A stretch of 55,735 nt of DNA from Candidatus Harrisonbacteria bacterium (GCA_023245035.1 JAHFLD010000003.1:1-55735); one strand, 5' to 3'. Counted from the stretch's first letter, positions 38,695 to 47,565 are shown. Made by a program: numbers and translations. The notes: generated by a model not told the origin, from the sequence alone.

Positions 38695-39498
38695 TCAGAG
38701 CAGACTTTCACTCGCCTTTAACCGATATCCAAAAATGAAGTCATTAAGGGCGATATTTAAGATCTCCTCTTTGCTGGTTGGGATCCCAAAATCTTTTTCC
38801 CAATTCTTGTCTTTGATAACCTCATAGACTCCGGGGTATATTTTTTTCAGTGTTTCTAGGGTGGTTTTGTATGTATCTTCTGCAAATTGAGCTATGATTA
38901 CGTTCATTGTCTCTATTATTTCTTTTGATGGAAGTAAGAATATCTCCGAATCCCTGAGTGATTTGCAAAAAATATATATTTTTCTCTCTGTTTCTGACAA
39001 ATTCATTCCTTTGAGCTCTGTGTTGCTAATCTTTTTCCGGTTTACAATTTTTTCTATCTCTTCACTCTTCAATTTTTTTGATTTCTTTCCCGTGTATAGT
39101 TCTTCTGCGCACCGTAGTGCGTAACCACTCATCTTGTCTGAATTATAATGTTGGAATAGTTGTCTTACATCAGCATCCCAAATATTTTCATCTTCTATCT
39201 TTAAACTAGTTTTTAGTTCCATTATCCGAAAATGAATGTGTTCCAGGTCATCGAGATATTCTTTTTTATTTAATTGCGATAAGATTTCTTCACTATTTTT
39301 TATTATATATTTTTCTCTTTTGGGATTTGTTTTATCTATGAGAAGATTGTATAGGGCATTGAAAATATGCAGAAAATCGTATTCCTTGATCGCGTTTGAT
39401 TCTAAATCTATGTACATTGCCGTTCCACACTTTCCACAAAATCTATCAATCAGCCGAACGCTATTTCCGCATTTTCCACAATCTCTTATATGATCCAT
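38695..39498 (-). CDS. Hypothetical protein, N-terminal zinc ribbon plus helical domain
   Basis: CGKCGNSVRLIDRFCGKCGTAM; strikingly AT-rich coding sequence. Confidence 0.65.
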   Translation of the reverse strand: MDHIRDCGKCGNSVRLIDRFCGKCGTAMYIDLESNAIKEYDFLHIFNALYNLLIDKTNPKREKYIIKNSEEILSQLNKKEYLDDLEHIHFRIMELKTSLKIEDENIWDADVRQLFQHYNSDKMSGYALRCAEELYTGKKSKKLKSEEIEKIVNRKKISNTELKGMNLSETERKIYIFCKSLRDSEIFLLPSKEIIETMNVIIAQFAEDTYKTTLETLKKIYPGVYEVIKDKNWEKDFGIPTSKEEILNIALNDFIFGYRLKASESLL

Positions 39499-39501
39499 GA
39501 A

Positions 39502-39864
39502 TTATGATTTACCGTTTTTCCATATTTTATCGACGAGTTCTTGTGTCAGTTCTCTATAGTTCTTTCTTTCGTCATTTTTATGCCCGATTGAAATTTTTGA
39601 TTCATTGTTAAGGACGGAACCATTTTTTTCTTTAAGTTTGACGATTGCCATTAAGTCGTAGATTTTTTGCGGTTTTGGTTTTTTTGGATCATTTCCTGTT
39701 TTAACCTGAATGCATTTTATAACTTTGCCGCGAATTGCGATTAAATCATTGCCGGTATCTCTTAAAGGTCGAGCTGCCTGTACCCCGTATTCTAGTAAGC
39801 GTATTTGTACAAATAGTTCTCCAAGAGTACCTTTAAACATATTTTTTGGTAATGGGTTTCCCAT
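39502..39864 (-). CDS. PD-(D/E)XK nuclease-like protein
   Basis: GTLGELFVQIRLLEYGVQAARPLRDTGNDLIAIRGKVIKCIQVKTG (E...D...QVK pattern). Confidence 0.65.
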   Translation of the reverse strand: MGNPLPKNMFKGTLGELFVQIRLLEYGVQAARPLRDTGNDLIAIRGKVIKCIQVKTGNDPKKPKPQKIYDLMAIVKLKEKNGSVLNNESKISIGHKNDERKNYRELTQELVDKIWKNGKS

Positions 39865-39920
39865 AACTTTTTTTACTGGATCTGCTACGGTTTTTTTGAG
39901 TGTTAAATAGGAAAATCTGG

Positions 39921-39995
39921 TAGTCCCGACGGGATTTGAACCCGTGTTTCCGCCGTGAAAGGGCGATGTCCTAGACCAGGCTAGACGACAGGACC
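39921..39995 (-). tRNA. tRNA-Glu(TTC)
   Basis: Anticodon loop CTTTCAC, T-arm ACGGGTTCAAATCCCGT; CCA encoded at 39918-39920. Confidence 0.92.
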
Positions 39996-40040
39996 AATGA
40001 GGGAATTGTAATTAAATAAACCGGAAAAAGCCACTTTTGG

Positions 40041-40112
40041 TGTCCTCGCCCCGATTCGAACGGGGAATAACGGGTTCGAAGCCCGTTGTGATATCCATTT
40101 CACCACGAGGAC
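40041..40112 (-). tRNA. tRNA-Arg(TCG)
   Basis: GTCCTCG/CGAGGAC acceptor, AACGGG-CTTCGAA-CCCGTT; CCA encoded at 40038-40040. Confidence 0.92.
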
Positions 40113-40231
40113 TTGTTACTAATCGTACGGGCAAATAGGGCTAATATCAAATGCGATAAGATGCGTCAGAAGTTGCTTTATGATCCGGCTATTGGCTTCA
40201 ATTGGCGGCGAAATAAAGCTAGAATGTAGAG

Positions 40232-41728
40232 ATGAAGTTATTGGTACCCAAAGAGGTTGAGCAGATTGCCGCGATTTTAGAAGGCGCGAGTTATAAGGCT
40301 TATATTGTAGGCGGGTGTCTGCGCGATCTTTTGCTTGGCGTGGAGCCCAAGGATTGGGATCTGACGACTAACGCGCGACCCGAAAAAATTCAAGAGCTTT
40401 TTAGGACTTTTAACGGAGCGAATTTGGAAAAGCCGGCCACGGTTTATGAAAATACTTTTGGGACGGTAGGAATTAAGACCGGCTCCGCAAATCCAACATT
40501 AGCCATTGTGGAGGTGACGACTTTTCGGCTGGAGGTTGGCTATACCGACAAGCGGCATCCGGACGAGGTGAAATTTACTGATGACATTACGGAAGACTTG
40601 GCACGGCGTGATTTTACGGTCAACGCTATGGCTCTGCCGGCGCACGCGGGAACTCCGGCGGCAATTATTGATCCTTTTGACGGCAGAAAAGATCTCAAGG
40701 ATGGAATTATCCGTACCGTTCACAAGCCGGAGGATCGTTTTAACGAGGATGCTTTGCGTTTATTACGGGCGATTCGTTTTGCCGCTCAACTGGGTTTTGC
40801 GATTGAGGCCAAAACTTTAACCGCGATTCAAGCGCTGGCCGGACTTTTGGAGTTTGTCTCCAAGGAGAGAATTCGCGACGAGTTTGAAAAATTGCTGATG
40901 ACTTCGCACGCGACCGAGGGCGTGGAGCTTTTATTGCGTCTGGGATTGCTTAAGCACATCCTGCCGGAACTTTTGGAGGGCGTGGGAGTGGGACAGAACA
41001 AGCATCATATCTATACCGTGTTTGAGCATAATCTTCGCTCATTGGAATACGCGGTCAAAAAGAATTTTCCGCTGCATTTGCGCTTGGCATCCCTATTGCA
41101 CGATGTCGGCAAGCCGCGCAGTAAAAAAGGCGACGGGCCGGATTCAACTTTTTACGGACACCAAGTGGTCGGGGAGCGACTTGCCTTGCGAATGTTGGAT
41201 CGTTTGCATTTTCCTAAAAAGCTTACCGAGGCGGTGGCGCTTTTAGTGCGTGAGCATATGTTCGTTTATGATCCGGAGGTGGTGACTTTGGCCGGGGTGC
41301 GGCGGCTTTTGCGCCGGATTGGTCCCGAGAATGCCGATGATTTGATCAAGCTTCGCGAGGCGGATCGGATTGGCTCGGGAGTGCCCAAAGCCCAACCCTA
41401 TCGCTTGCGTCATCTACAGGCGATGATGGAAAAGGTTCAGCGGGATCCGGTTAGCGCCAAAATGCTGACCTTGCGAGGTGACGATGTGATGCGTTTGGCC
41501 GGTATTGCCCCCGGACCCCGAGTAGGTCATATTTTAGCGGTGTTGCTGGAAGAGGTTCTGGACTTGCCGGATTTAAACAACGCGGATCAACTTAGGGCGA
41601 GAATCTTGGAGCTTGCTAATTTGTCTGATGCTGATTTGCTTCAATTGGCGAAGCAGGCCAAGAAAAAAGCGACCGAGGCGCAGGAGCGAATTGATTCGGA
41701 AATCAAAGACAAGTATTCGGTGCAATAA
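40232..41728 (+). CDS. cca: CCA-adding enzyme / poly(A) polymerase family with HD domain
   Basis: YIVGGCLRDLLLGVEPKDWDLTT, RRDFTVNAMAL, LLHDVGKPRS. Confidence 0.92.
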   Translation: MKLLVPKEVEQIAAILEGASYKAYIVGGCLRDLLLGVEPKDWDLTTNARPEKIQELFRTFNGANLEKPATVYENTFGTVGIKTGSANPTLAIVEVTTFRLEVGYTDKRHPDEVKFTDDITEDLARRDFTVNAMALPAHAGTPAAIIDPFDGRKDLKDGIIRTVHKPEDRFNEDALRLLRAIRFAAQLGFAIEAKTLTAIQALAGLLEFVSKERIRDEFEKLLMTSHATEGVELLLRLGLLKHILPELLEGVGVGQNKHHIYTVFEHNLRSLEYAVKKNFPLHLRLASLLHDVGKPRSKKGDGPDSTFYGHQVVGERLALRMLDRLHFPKKLTEAVALLVREHMFVYDPEVVTLAGVRRLLRRIGPENADDLIKLREADRIGSGVPKAQPYRLRHLQAMMEKVQRDPVSAKMLTLRGDDVMRLAGIAPGPRVGHILAVLLEEVLDLPDLNNADQLRARILELANLSDADLLQLAKQAKKKATEAQERIDSEIKDKYSVQ

Positions 41729-41735
41729 ATAATTT

Positions 41736-42155
41736 ATGTTTAAAAAAATTGTGAACTTTTTTGATAAGCTGGAGGATCAGGTGCGAGCAAGGTTGAGCCG
41801 ACATCCGGTGATATACACGCTGATTGGCGGTTTCGCGATTGTTCTTTTTTGGCGGGGCGTGTGGATGATCGCCGACTGGTTTGAATTTTTGAATGGACCG
41901 GTCTCGCTGGTTATTTCAATTGTCGTTTTGCTTATGACCGGGCTTTTTGTTTCCTTCTTTATCGGGGATTCAATTATTATTTCCGGTTTGCGAGGGGACA
42001 AGAAACGGGTAGAGCGAGTTAAGACTCAATTGGAGAGCGAGATTAAGACCGAGACGATTACCTTGCGTCAGGTCAAAAACCAATTGGATCATATCGAAAA
42101 AGATTTGCATGATTTGAAGGTGGATGATGAAGCCAAACCGCCAGAAAAGCTGTAG
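41736..42155 (+). CDS. Two-TM membrane protein with coiled-coil tail
   Basis: TM helices then VKNQLDHIEKDLHDLK. Confidence 0.6.
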   Translation: MFKKIVNFFDKLEDQVRARLSRHPVIYTLIGGFAIVLFWRGVWMIADWFEFLNGPVSLVISIVVLLMTGLFVSFFIGDSIIISGLRGDKKRVERVKTQLESEIKTETITLRQVKNQLDHIEKDLHDLKVDDEAKPPEKL

Positions 42156-42184
42156 TATGAGTTGGGCGCTTGATTAAATTTTTT

Positions 42185-42598
42185 ATGGCAAGACTTGCTT
42201 CGTGGCTGGAAGGAGAGGGGATTTGGCGGGCGCTTGGTCATATTTGGACCTGGAGCTATTTGATTTTTATCGTTATAAATTTCGCGATTCAAGATCAGTA
42301 TCGTTTTATTATCGCGCCGTTTAGCGTGCTTTATGTCGGGATTTTGACGCTTTACGTTGGCACCAAGGAGTTTGATCGCTGGTACGAAACACATGAAAGT
42401 CATCGGCATCCCGGAGAGCTTTATGTAATCGCCTGGACGGCGGTGATGATCTCATTGGTTATCGCTAATGTTGTTTTGGGACCGAATTATACGATTCATT
42501 CCGACATTGTGGCGACATATATCGCGGTCTTGTCTATTTTCGCGGTGACTCAAAAAGCCAAGCAGTTGCATCGGTGCAAGCAGGAACTTCTAAAATAG
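42185..42598 (+). CDS. Integral membrane protein
   Basis: Multiple TM helices; ATG at 42185 preferred. Confidence 0.6.
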   Translation: MARLASWLEGEGIWRALGHIWTWSYLIFIVINFAIQDQYRFIIAPFSVLYVGILTLYVGTKEFDRWYETHESHRHPGELYVIAWTAVMISLVIANVVLGPNYTIHSDIVATYIAVLSIFAVTQKAKQLHRCKQELLK

Positions 42599-42675
42599 CT
42601 TTCTTTACCTTTTGGCGGATTTCTAATAGGCTGGTAGCAAAGTTTGAAGAATGCAAACTTGTTGTGGGTGATTAG

Positions 42676-42747
42676 ACGGGCTGTAGTATACCGGTAGTAC
42701 GTACGCTTCGGGTGCGTATAGACTGGGTTCGATTCCCAGCAGCCCGA
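42676..42747 (+). tRNA. tRNA-Pro(CGG)
   Basis: CGGGCTG/CAGCCCG acceptor, TACGC-TTCGGGT-GCGTA anticodon arm, TGGG-TTCGATT-CCCA T-arm. Confidence 0.9.
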
Positions 42748-42796
42748 CAAAAATAAAAATAGCTAGCTTGTCTAGTTGTTTTTATTTTTATGGATT
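42731..42796 (+). repeat. 66-bp direct repeat, copy 1 (tRNA-Pro 3' end plus downstream hairpin)
   Basis: Exact match to 42911..42976, offset 180 bp. Confidence 0.95.
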
Positions 42797-42801
42797 ATTT
42801 G

Positions 42802-42815
42802 GCTGGTAATCGAAC
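42802..42815 (-). repeat. Inverted copy (13/14) of the tRNA-Pro T-arm
   Basis: gctggtaatcgaac vs reverse complement of gttcgattcccagc (42727..42740). Confidence 0.75.
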
Positions 42816-42910
42816 GGGAAAGGGGTCGGGAAAACGGAAGTTTTACCGAGGCGGAAATATTAAAACCGCTGGGTTTTAAAACGGAGCGAGCGATAGCGAG
42901 TGAGTAGTGA

Positions 42911-42976
42911 GATTCCCAGCAGCCCGACAAAAATAAAAATAGCTAGCTTGTCTAGTTGTTTTTATTTTTATGGATT
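42911..42976 (+). repeat. 66-bp direct repeat, copy 2
   Basis: Exact match to 42731..42796. Confidence 0.95.
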
Positions 42977-43017
42977 GTGCTGGGGTTATTTCTTATCTAG
43001 GGCTTAGATCTTTGATG

Positions 43018-43047
43018 TTGACGATTTTTTGTTCAGCGTGTTATTTT
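43018..43047 (+). promoter_or_regulatory. Putative promoter of structured RNA
   Basis: TTGACG-N18-TATTTT. Confidence 0.4.
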
Positions 43048-43053
43048 ATGAGT

Positions 43054-43373
43054 AGCTCTTATTTTTACGCGGGGCGCCGTGGCGGGTGGAGCCGAACCCG
43101 TCTATATCATTTGTTTTAACACGGCAGATGATATCTGCTTTCGGGTATCGCTAACGTATTCAACCTCCGAAGTGCGGTTCGGGGTTGAGAAAAATCCGTG
43201 GCGTGTGCCATGCGCGGGTTTTTGGTCCGGAGACCAAATGCCACTCCCAGGGTGTTTAGGTCTGATCTACAGTTGGTGAATCCGTTAGTAGAGGAGTGCC
43301 GGTTCGGGGCGACTTTGCTCCGGCGTTCCGCCTTTTCTTTTTCGCCCCGACCTAAAGTTGGGGCGATTTTTTT
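43054..43373 (+). ncRNA. Candidate structured non-coding RNA or leader of unknown class
   Basis: Promoter-like motif upstream, multiple hairpins (TTTGGTC-CGGA-GACCAAA, GCAGAT-GAT-ATCTGC, GGAGTGCCGG...CCGGCGTTCC), ends in intrinsic terminator, no convincing ORF. Confidence 0.45.
43341..43373 (+). terminator. Intrinsic terminator
   Basis: tcgccccgac-ctaaag-ttggggcgattttttt. Confidence 0.85.
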
Positions 43374-43401
43374 GCTAATTACTTACCGCTATACTTTATT
43401 T

Positions 43402-44157
43402 ATGCCGAATAATTCAACGTCTTGGGGCAAGGTTGCCGCCTGGTATGACGATCTATTGGATGGTGATGATACCTATCAAAAGAAGGTTATTTTGCCGAAC
43501 CTAAAGCGATTGGCAGGTATTCAAAAAGGTGATCAAGTGCTGGATCTTGGTTGCGGTCAGGGATTTTTCGCGCGGGAGTTTGCGAAGGCGGGGGGGCGGG
43601 TTACGGGCGTTGACCTGGCTTCTGATCTAATTGATTTGGCGAAAAAAAATTCCGGAGCGGCGATTGAGTATCGGGTGGCTCCGGCAGACCAGTTGAACTT
43701 TTTAAAAAACGGAGGCGCGGATAAGATTTTTATTATTCTGGCTTTGCAAAACATGGAGAACGCGGGGGCGGTCATCAAAGAATGCCGACGGGTGATTAAG
43801 CCGTCCGGTAAAATTCATTTAGTTTTGAATCATCCAGCTTTTCGGATTCCCAAGGCGAGCGGCTGGGGCTGGGACGAGCGGCGGGGGATTCAATACCGGC
43901 GAATAGATGGATACTTGAGCGAGTCTAAAGAAAAAATCCAGATGCATCCAGGAAATGCCCCAAAGGATCATACTTTTTCTTTTCATCGCCCGTTGCAGTT
44001 TTATGCCAAAGTTTTGGGTAATAATGGTTTTGCCGTCACGCGACTTGAAGAATGGGAGTCGCATCGCAGGAGTCAGCCGGGGGCGCGAGCGGCGAGTGAA
44101 AATCGGGCGCGGCGCGAAATACCGCTTTTCCTGTATATTGAAGCGGTGGCGCTATAA
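43402..44157 (+). CDS. Class I SAM-dependent methyltransferase
   Basis: VLDLGCGQGFFAREFAKAGGRVTGVDLASDLI; ATG at 43402. Confidence 0.88.
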   Translation: MPNNSTSWGKVAAWYDDLLDGDDTYQKKVILPNLKRLAGIQKGDQVLDLGCGQGFFAREFAKAGGRVTGVDLASDLIDLAKKNSGAAIEYRVAPADQLNFLKNGGADKIFIILALQNMENAGAVIKECRRVIKPSGKIHLVLNHPAFRIPKASGWGWDERRGIQYRRIDGYLSESKEKIQMHPGNAPKDHTFSFHRPLQFYAKVLGNNGFAVTRLEEWESHRRSQPGARAASENRARREIPLFLYIEAVAL

Positions 44158-44183
44158 AAAATATTCAGGCATTGTATCTATAC

Positions 44184-44558
44184 ATGGTTACTATTGATGA
44201 TTTGGCGAAATTGGAGCTGGTTGTGGGGACGGTGCGCGAGGTTTTTCCAGTCGCCGGCTCAACGAAGCTTTTACGTTTGTTGATTGATTTGGGGGAGACG
44301 CGACAAGCGGAGGTCTCTCAACCTGATGAACAACCGATCGTGCCTCAACCAATGTTGCGCCAGATACTTTCCGGTATCGCCAAAAATTATACGCCGGAGA
44401 ATTTGCTCGGCAAACAAGTTTTGGTGATTGCCAACCTTGAGTCGCGGATGATGATGGGGTTTGAAAGCCGGGGCATGGTGCTCGCGGCGCATGGCGAGCT
44501 GGGGCCGGTGCTTTTGGGGCCGAATGGCCCGGTGCCACCAGGAGCGAAGATAAGTTGA
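44184..44558 (+). CDS. tRNA-binding domain protein (MetRS C-terminal/EMAP-like)
   Basis: LELVVGTVREVFPVAGSTKLLRLLIDLGE ... GKQVLVIANLESRMMMGFESRGMVLAA. Confidence 0.88.
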   Translation: MVTIDDLAKLELVVGTVREVFPVAGSTKLLRLLIDLGETRQAEVSQPDEQPIVPQPMLRQILSGIAKNYTPENLLGKQVLVIANLESRMMMGFESRGMVLAAHGELGPVLLGPNGPVPPGAKIS

Positions 44559-44574
44559 AAGCCTGAAATCAAGC

Positions 44575-44682
44575 ATGAAAAAAATTACCAGAATCATCTT
44601 GATGGCAATACTTGGTTCGCTCTTGGCTTTTTTGTTTACCACCGGTTTGGAAATTCTTTATTATCACTTCTTTTTGCGTTAG
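44575..44682 (+). CDS. 35-aa single-TM small protein
   Basis: MKKITRIILMAILGSLLAFLFTTGLEILYYHFFLR; read directly, below ORF-track cutoff. Confidence 0.45.
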   Translation: MKKITRIILMAILGSLLAFLFTTGLEILYYHFFLR

Positions 44683-44689
44683 CATTTTT

Positions 44690-45346
44690 ATGCCCGATGT
44701 TTTTGCTGTTTGGAAGCCGAAGGGGCCGAGTTCTAACCAATTTCTTAACCGAATTCGGGCGGCTACCGGCGTGCGGAGTATTGGGCATGCCGGAACATTA
44801 GATCCTTTGGCCGAGGGTATTTTAGTTGTTGGGATTGGCAGTCAAGGAACTAAGGCGTTGGCCAGTCTGGTGGCTAATGAAAAGGAGTATCAGGCGCTGG
44901 TTCGCTTGGGTGTTTCGAGTACGACTGATGATGGCGAGGGACAAAAAACCGAGATGCCAATGGCCAAGCAGCCGACTAAACTTGAAATTGTCACGATATT
45001 GCCCAAGTTTATTGGTATCATCAATCAGGTGCCGCCGATTTTTAGCGCGATTAAGGTTTCGGGGAAGCGGGCTTATGAGTTGGCTCGAGCCGGAAAAGCA
45101 CCGGAACTCCAGTCTCGCCCGATACTAATCAAGGAATTGGAAATTATAGACTACACTTGGCCGAGACTAAAAATTCGAGTAGTGACCGGCCCGGGTGCCT
45201 ATATTCGAGCTTTGGCTCGTGATCTGGGGGTGGCTTTGGGCGGCGGCGCTTACCTGGAAGGATTGGTCAGAACTCGCGTGGGTTCATTTGCCAAAAGCGA
45301 GGCAGTTTCACTCGATGAGCTTGCGGAGCGTTTCCGAGTCGGCTAA
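44690..45346 (+). CDS. truB: tRNA pseudouridine(55) synthase
   Basis: WKPKGPSSNQFLNRIR, GHAGTLDPLAEGILVVGIG; ATG at 44690. Confidence 0.93.
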   Translation: MPDVFAVWKPKGPSSNQFLNRIRAATGVRSIGHAGTLDPLAEGILVVGIGSQGTKALASLVANEKEYQALVRLGVSSTTDDGEGQKTEMPMAKQPTKLEIVTILPKFIGIINQVPPIFSAIKVSGKRAYELARAGKAPELQSRPILIKELEIIDYTWPRLKIRVVTGPGAYIRALARDLGVALGGGAYLEGLVRTRVGSFAKSEAVSLDELAERFRVG

Positions 45347-45359
45347 TTTTAAGAATCTT

Positions 45360-46256
45360 ATGCTTTTTCGTATTTGCTTTGTTTCACTTCTAATTTTTTC
45401 TCTGGCAGGGGCGGTTTATTTTTTTACCCATCAACCGCCGAATTATTTGATTACTTCTTTTGCGGACTGTGTGGCCCACGGTTTTCCGGTTACCGGTTCG
45501 GCTCCGCGTCTTTGCGCCGCGCGAGGCGCGATTTTTGCCGAATCTCACTCTTCGGCGACCGCGGAGATCTATTTAACTTCTCCGATATCTCATGAGGCGA
45601 TTGCTTCGCCGGTTATTTTGCGTGGCGCCTTTCTGGCTTCAACGCCACGCGTGGCTTACCGAATCAGGGACAGCGCTAATACAATTTTAGCCGAAGGACC
45701 GATTGTAGCTGGTGCTTTGGACGGGCGCGGATTTGCCTCTTTTGAAACAACTATCGGATTTGCCGATCCGCGACTGCCCGAGGGATTTGTTGAGGTTTTG
45801 ACCTATACCAGTGACAATGTGTTATTGCGCGCCGCTTCAGTTCCGGTAAATTTTTCCGCGGTGGAACGCCGGGCGCTCAGTGTGTTTTTTTCCAATCGAG
45901 TTCAAGATCCTCAATCTTTGGATTGCGCCAGGGTTTATCCGGTAAGCAGAGAAATTACGATTTCTAAGGATGTCCAGCAAGTGGCGCTTGCGGCTTTGCT
46001 TTCGGGTCCAACTTCGGAGGAGGCGGCAAGGGGTTATTTTACTCATCTCAACGATAAAATTACCTTGTTGTCGCTTAAAATTCGGGGTTCGGTGGCTTAC
46101 GCGGATTTTGATGAGCGTTTGGAGTACCACGTTGGCGGTTCCTGTCGGGTTGGCGCTATTCGGGCGCAGATTACCGAGACCTTGCTTCAATTTCCCGAGG
46201 TGAAAGAGGTGGTAATTTCAGTTCGCGGGCGGTCGCGGGATATTCTTCAGCCCTAG
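45360..46256 (+). CDS. Secreted Gmad2 / GerMN-domain protein
   Basis: Signal anchor; SPISHEAIASPVILRGAF Gmad2-like; VFFSNRVQDPQSLDCARVYPVSREI...ALLSGPTSEEAARGYFT GerMN; ATG at 45360. Confidence 0.78.
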   Translation: MLFRICFVSLLIFSLAGAVYFFTHQPPNYLITSFADCVAHGFPVTGSAPRLCAARGAIFAESHSSATAEIYLTSPISHEAIASPVILRGAFLASTPRVAYRIRDSANTILAEGPIVAGALDGRGFASFETTIGFADPRLPEGFVEVLTYTSDNVLLRAASVPVNFSAVERRALSVFFSNRVQDPQSLDCARVYPVSREITISKDVQQVALAALLSGPTSEEAARGYFTHLNDKITLLSLKIRGSVAYADFDERLEYHVGGSCRVGAIRAQITETLLQFPEVKEVVISVRGRSRDILQP

Positions 46257-46334
46257 TTGCCAAAAATATTCTTTTTTGTTATTTTTTTGGCGTGAGGCGT
46301 TTTCCCGCACTTTGACCTTTAAGGAGGACACTTG

Positions 46335-46544
46335 ATGCCGGAACTGATTCGATTCCTTGGCTACACGACTGTGCGCGGTGAGCGACTGGCGATCTTTGCC
46401 GATCCGGAGCGGAGGTATGCCCTTAATGGAGGGGGGCGTATCTTGCTGACGAAGGAGCATTGTGCTCAACGTCTTAAGGTGCTCAAGGCCCGAGGAGAAA
46501 GCCATGAAGAGACGGAGCGCGCTCTCAGCGAATGGCCGGAGTAA
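46335..46544 (+). CDS. Small hypothetical protein
   Basis: 69-aa ORF with aaggagg SD and downstream terminator. Confidence 0.5.
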   Translation: MPELIRFLGYTTVRGERLAIFADPERRYALNGGGRILLTKEHCAQRLKVLKARGESHEETERALSEWPE

Positions 46545-46558
46545 CCGGTCTTCCCATG

Positions 46559-46592
46559 AGGCCGGAAGCGTACAACGCATCCGGCCTTTTTA
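46559..46592 (+). terminator. Intrinsic terminator
   Basis: aggccgga-agcgtacaacgca-tccggccttttt. Confidence 0.75.
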
Positions 46593-46603
46593 ATTAAGCT
46601 ATA

Positions 46604-46888
46604 ATGATTAATATGAAAGAGGATCTTTCCAGGAGAAAAATTTGGTTTAAGGCGAAAAGTTATGGTTGGGGCTGGTATCCAGCGAGTTGGGAGGGGTGGC
46701 TCGTGGTGTTGGGATATCTAGGTCTCCTGCTGGCGCTGTTTTTAAGAATTGACGCCCGATCCCACTCTGGTAGCGATACCCTGATTGCCTTCGCGCCATT
46801 TTTTATTTTGGCCACGGTAACTTTGGTAGCGGTCTGTAGCGCGAGAGGTGAACCGGCCAGGTGGCGATGGGGGAGGCGAAGGCGTTAA
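46604..46888 (+). CDS. Two-TM membrane protein
   Basis: 94 aa, two hydrophobic segments. Confidence 0.5.
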   Translation: MINMKEDLSRRKIWFKAKSYGWGWYPASWEGWLVVLGYLGLLLALFLRIDARSHSGSDTLIAFAPFFILATVTLVAVCSARGEPARWRWGRRRR

Positions 46889-46958
46889 GGCGTTCTAGAT
46901 GTTGCGACGGCGAAAATTTTTTTAGCGAAGGTGCTATTAGCGGGGATTTTTCAAAATT

Positions 46959-47558
46959 ATGATAATCAGCAAAGGGTTTCAACCAAAGCGGGCGCGCAAT
47001 GACCGCTTGCCGCCGGGTCAGTACGAGACCCGGGATTTTCCGGTTTTGTCTTTAGGGCCGACGCCAGAGGTTGATTTGAGTACCTGGAAATTGGAGGTTC
47101 GTGGTTTGGTTGAGAAGCCGTGTGCTTGGAGTTGGCAAGAGTTTAATGATTTGCCGCAAGAAAATATTGTACGCGATATTCATTGCGTGACTAAGTGGTC
47201 AAAGTTTGATACTCGCTGGCGCGGGGTTTCTTTGGACTATTTAATGGAAGTAGTCGGCGTGTCGCCAGAGGCAACGCATTTAATCGCGCACTCTTACGAT
47301 GGGTACACGACGAATTTGCCACTAGAAGATGTTGTAAGCGGAAAGGCGATGGTGGCGCTTACATATGACGATGCGCCAATTGCGGCCGAGCATGGCGGAC
47401 CGGCAAGGCTTTTGGTGCCACACTTATATTTTTGGAAGAGCGCCAAGTGGGTGAAGGCGCTGGAGTTTGTAGACGCGGATGAGCCGGGTTTTTGGGAGGT
47501 GCGGGGGTATCACAACTATGGAGATCCGTGGAAAGAGCAGAGGTATACGAATGATTAG
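46959..47558 (+). CDS. Sulfite-oxidase-like molybdopterin-binding oxidoreductase
   Basis: RDIHCVTKWSKFDTRWRGVSLDYL (Moco Cys), YDGYTTNLPLEDV, GGPARLLVPHLYFWKSAKWVKALEF. Confidence 0.92.
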   Translation: MIISKGFQPKRARNDRLPPGQYETRDFPVLSLGPTPEVDLSTWKLEVRGLVEKPCAWSWQEFNDLPQENIVRDIHCVTKWSKFDTRWRGVSLDYLMEVVGVSPEATHLIAHSYDGYTTNLPLEDVVSGKAMVALTYDDAPIAAEHGGPARLLVPHLYFWKSAKWVKALEFVDADEPGFWEVRGYHNYGDPWKEQRYTND

Positions 47559-47565
47559 GCTTAGC

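Noticed and set aside
43079-43279. ORF 43079..43279 and the N-terminal extension 43198..43401 of the methyltransferase ORF
   Set aside because: Low-complexity, non-protein-like translation overlapping a hairpin-rich stretch that ends in a terminator; the methyltransferase start fits ATG 43402.
43054-43373. Cobalamin riboswitch, RNase P RNA or tmRNA
   Set aside because: Fragments such as GGAGACC and GCCACT occur but not in canonical order; no tmRNA acceptor/T-arm and no RNase P conserved-region signatures recognised.
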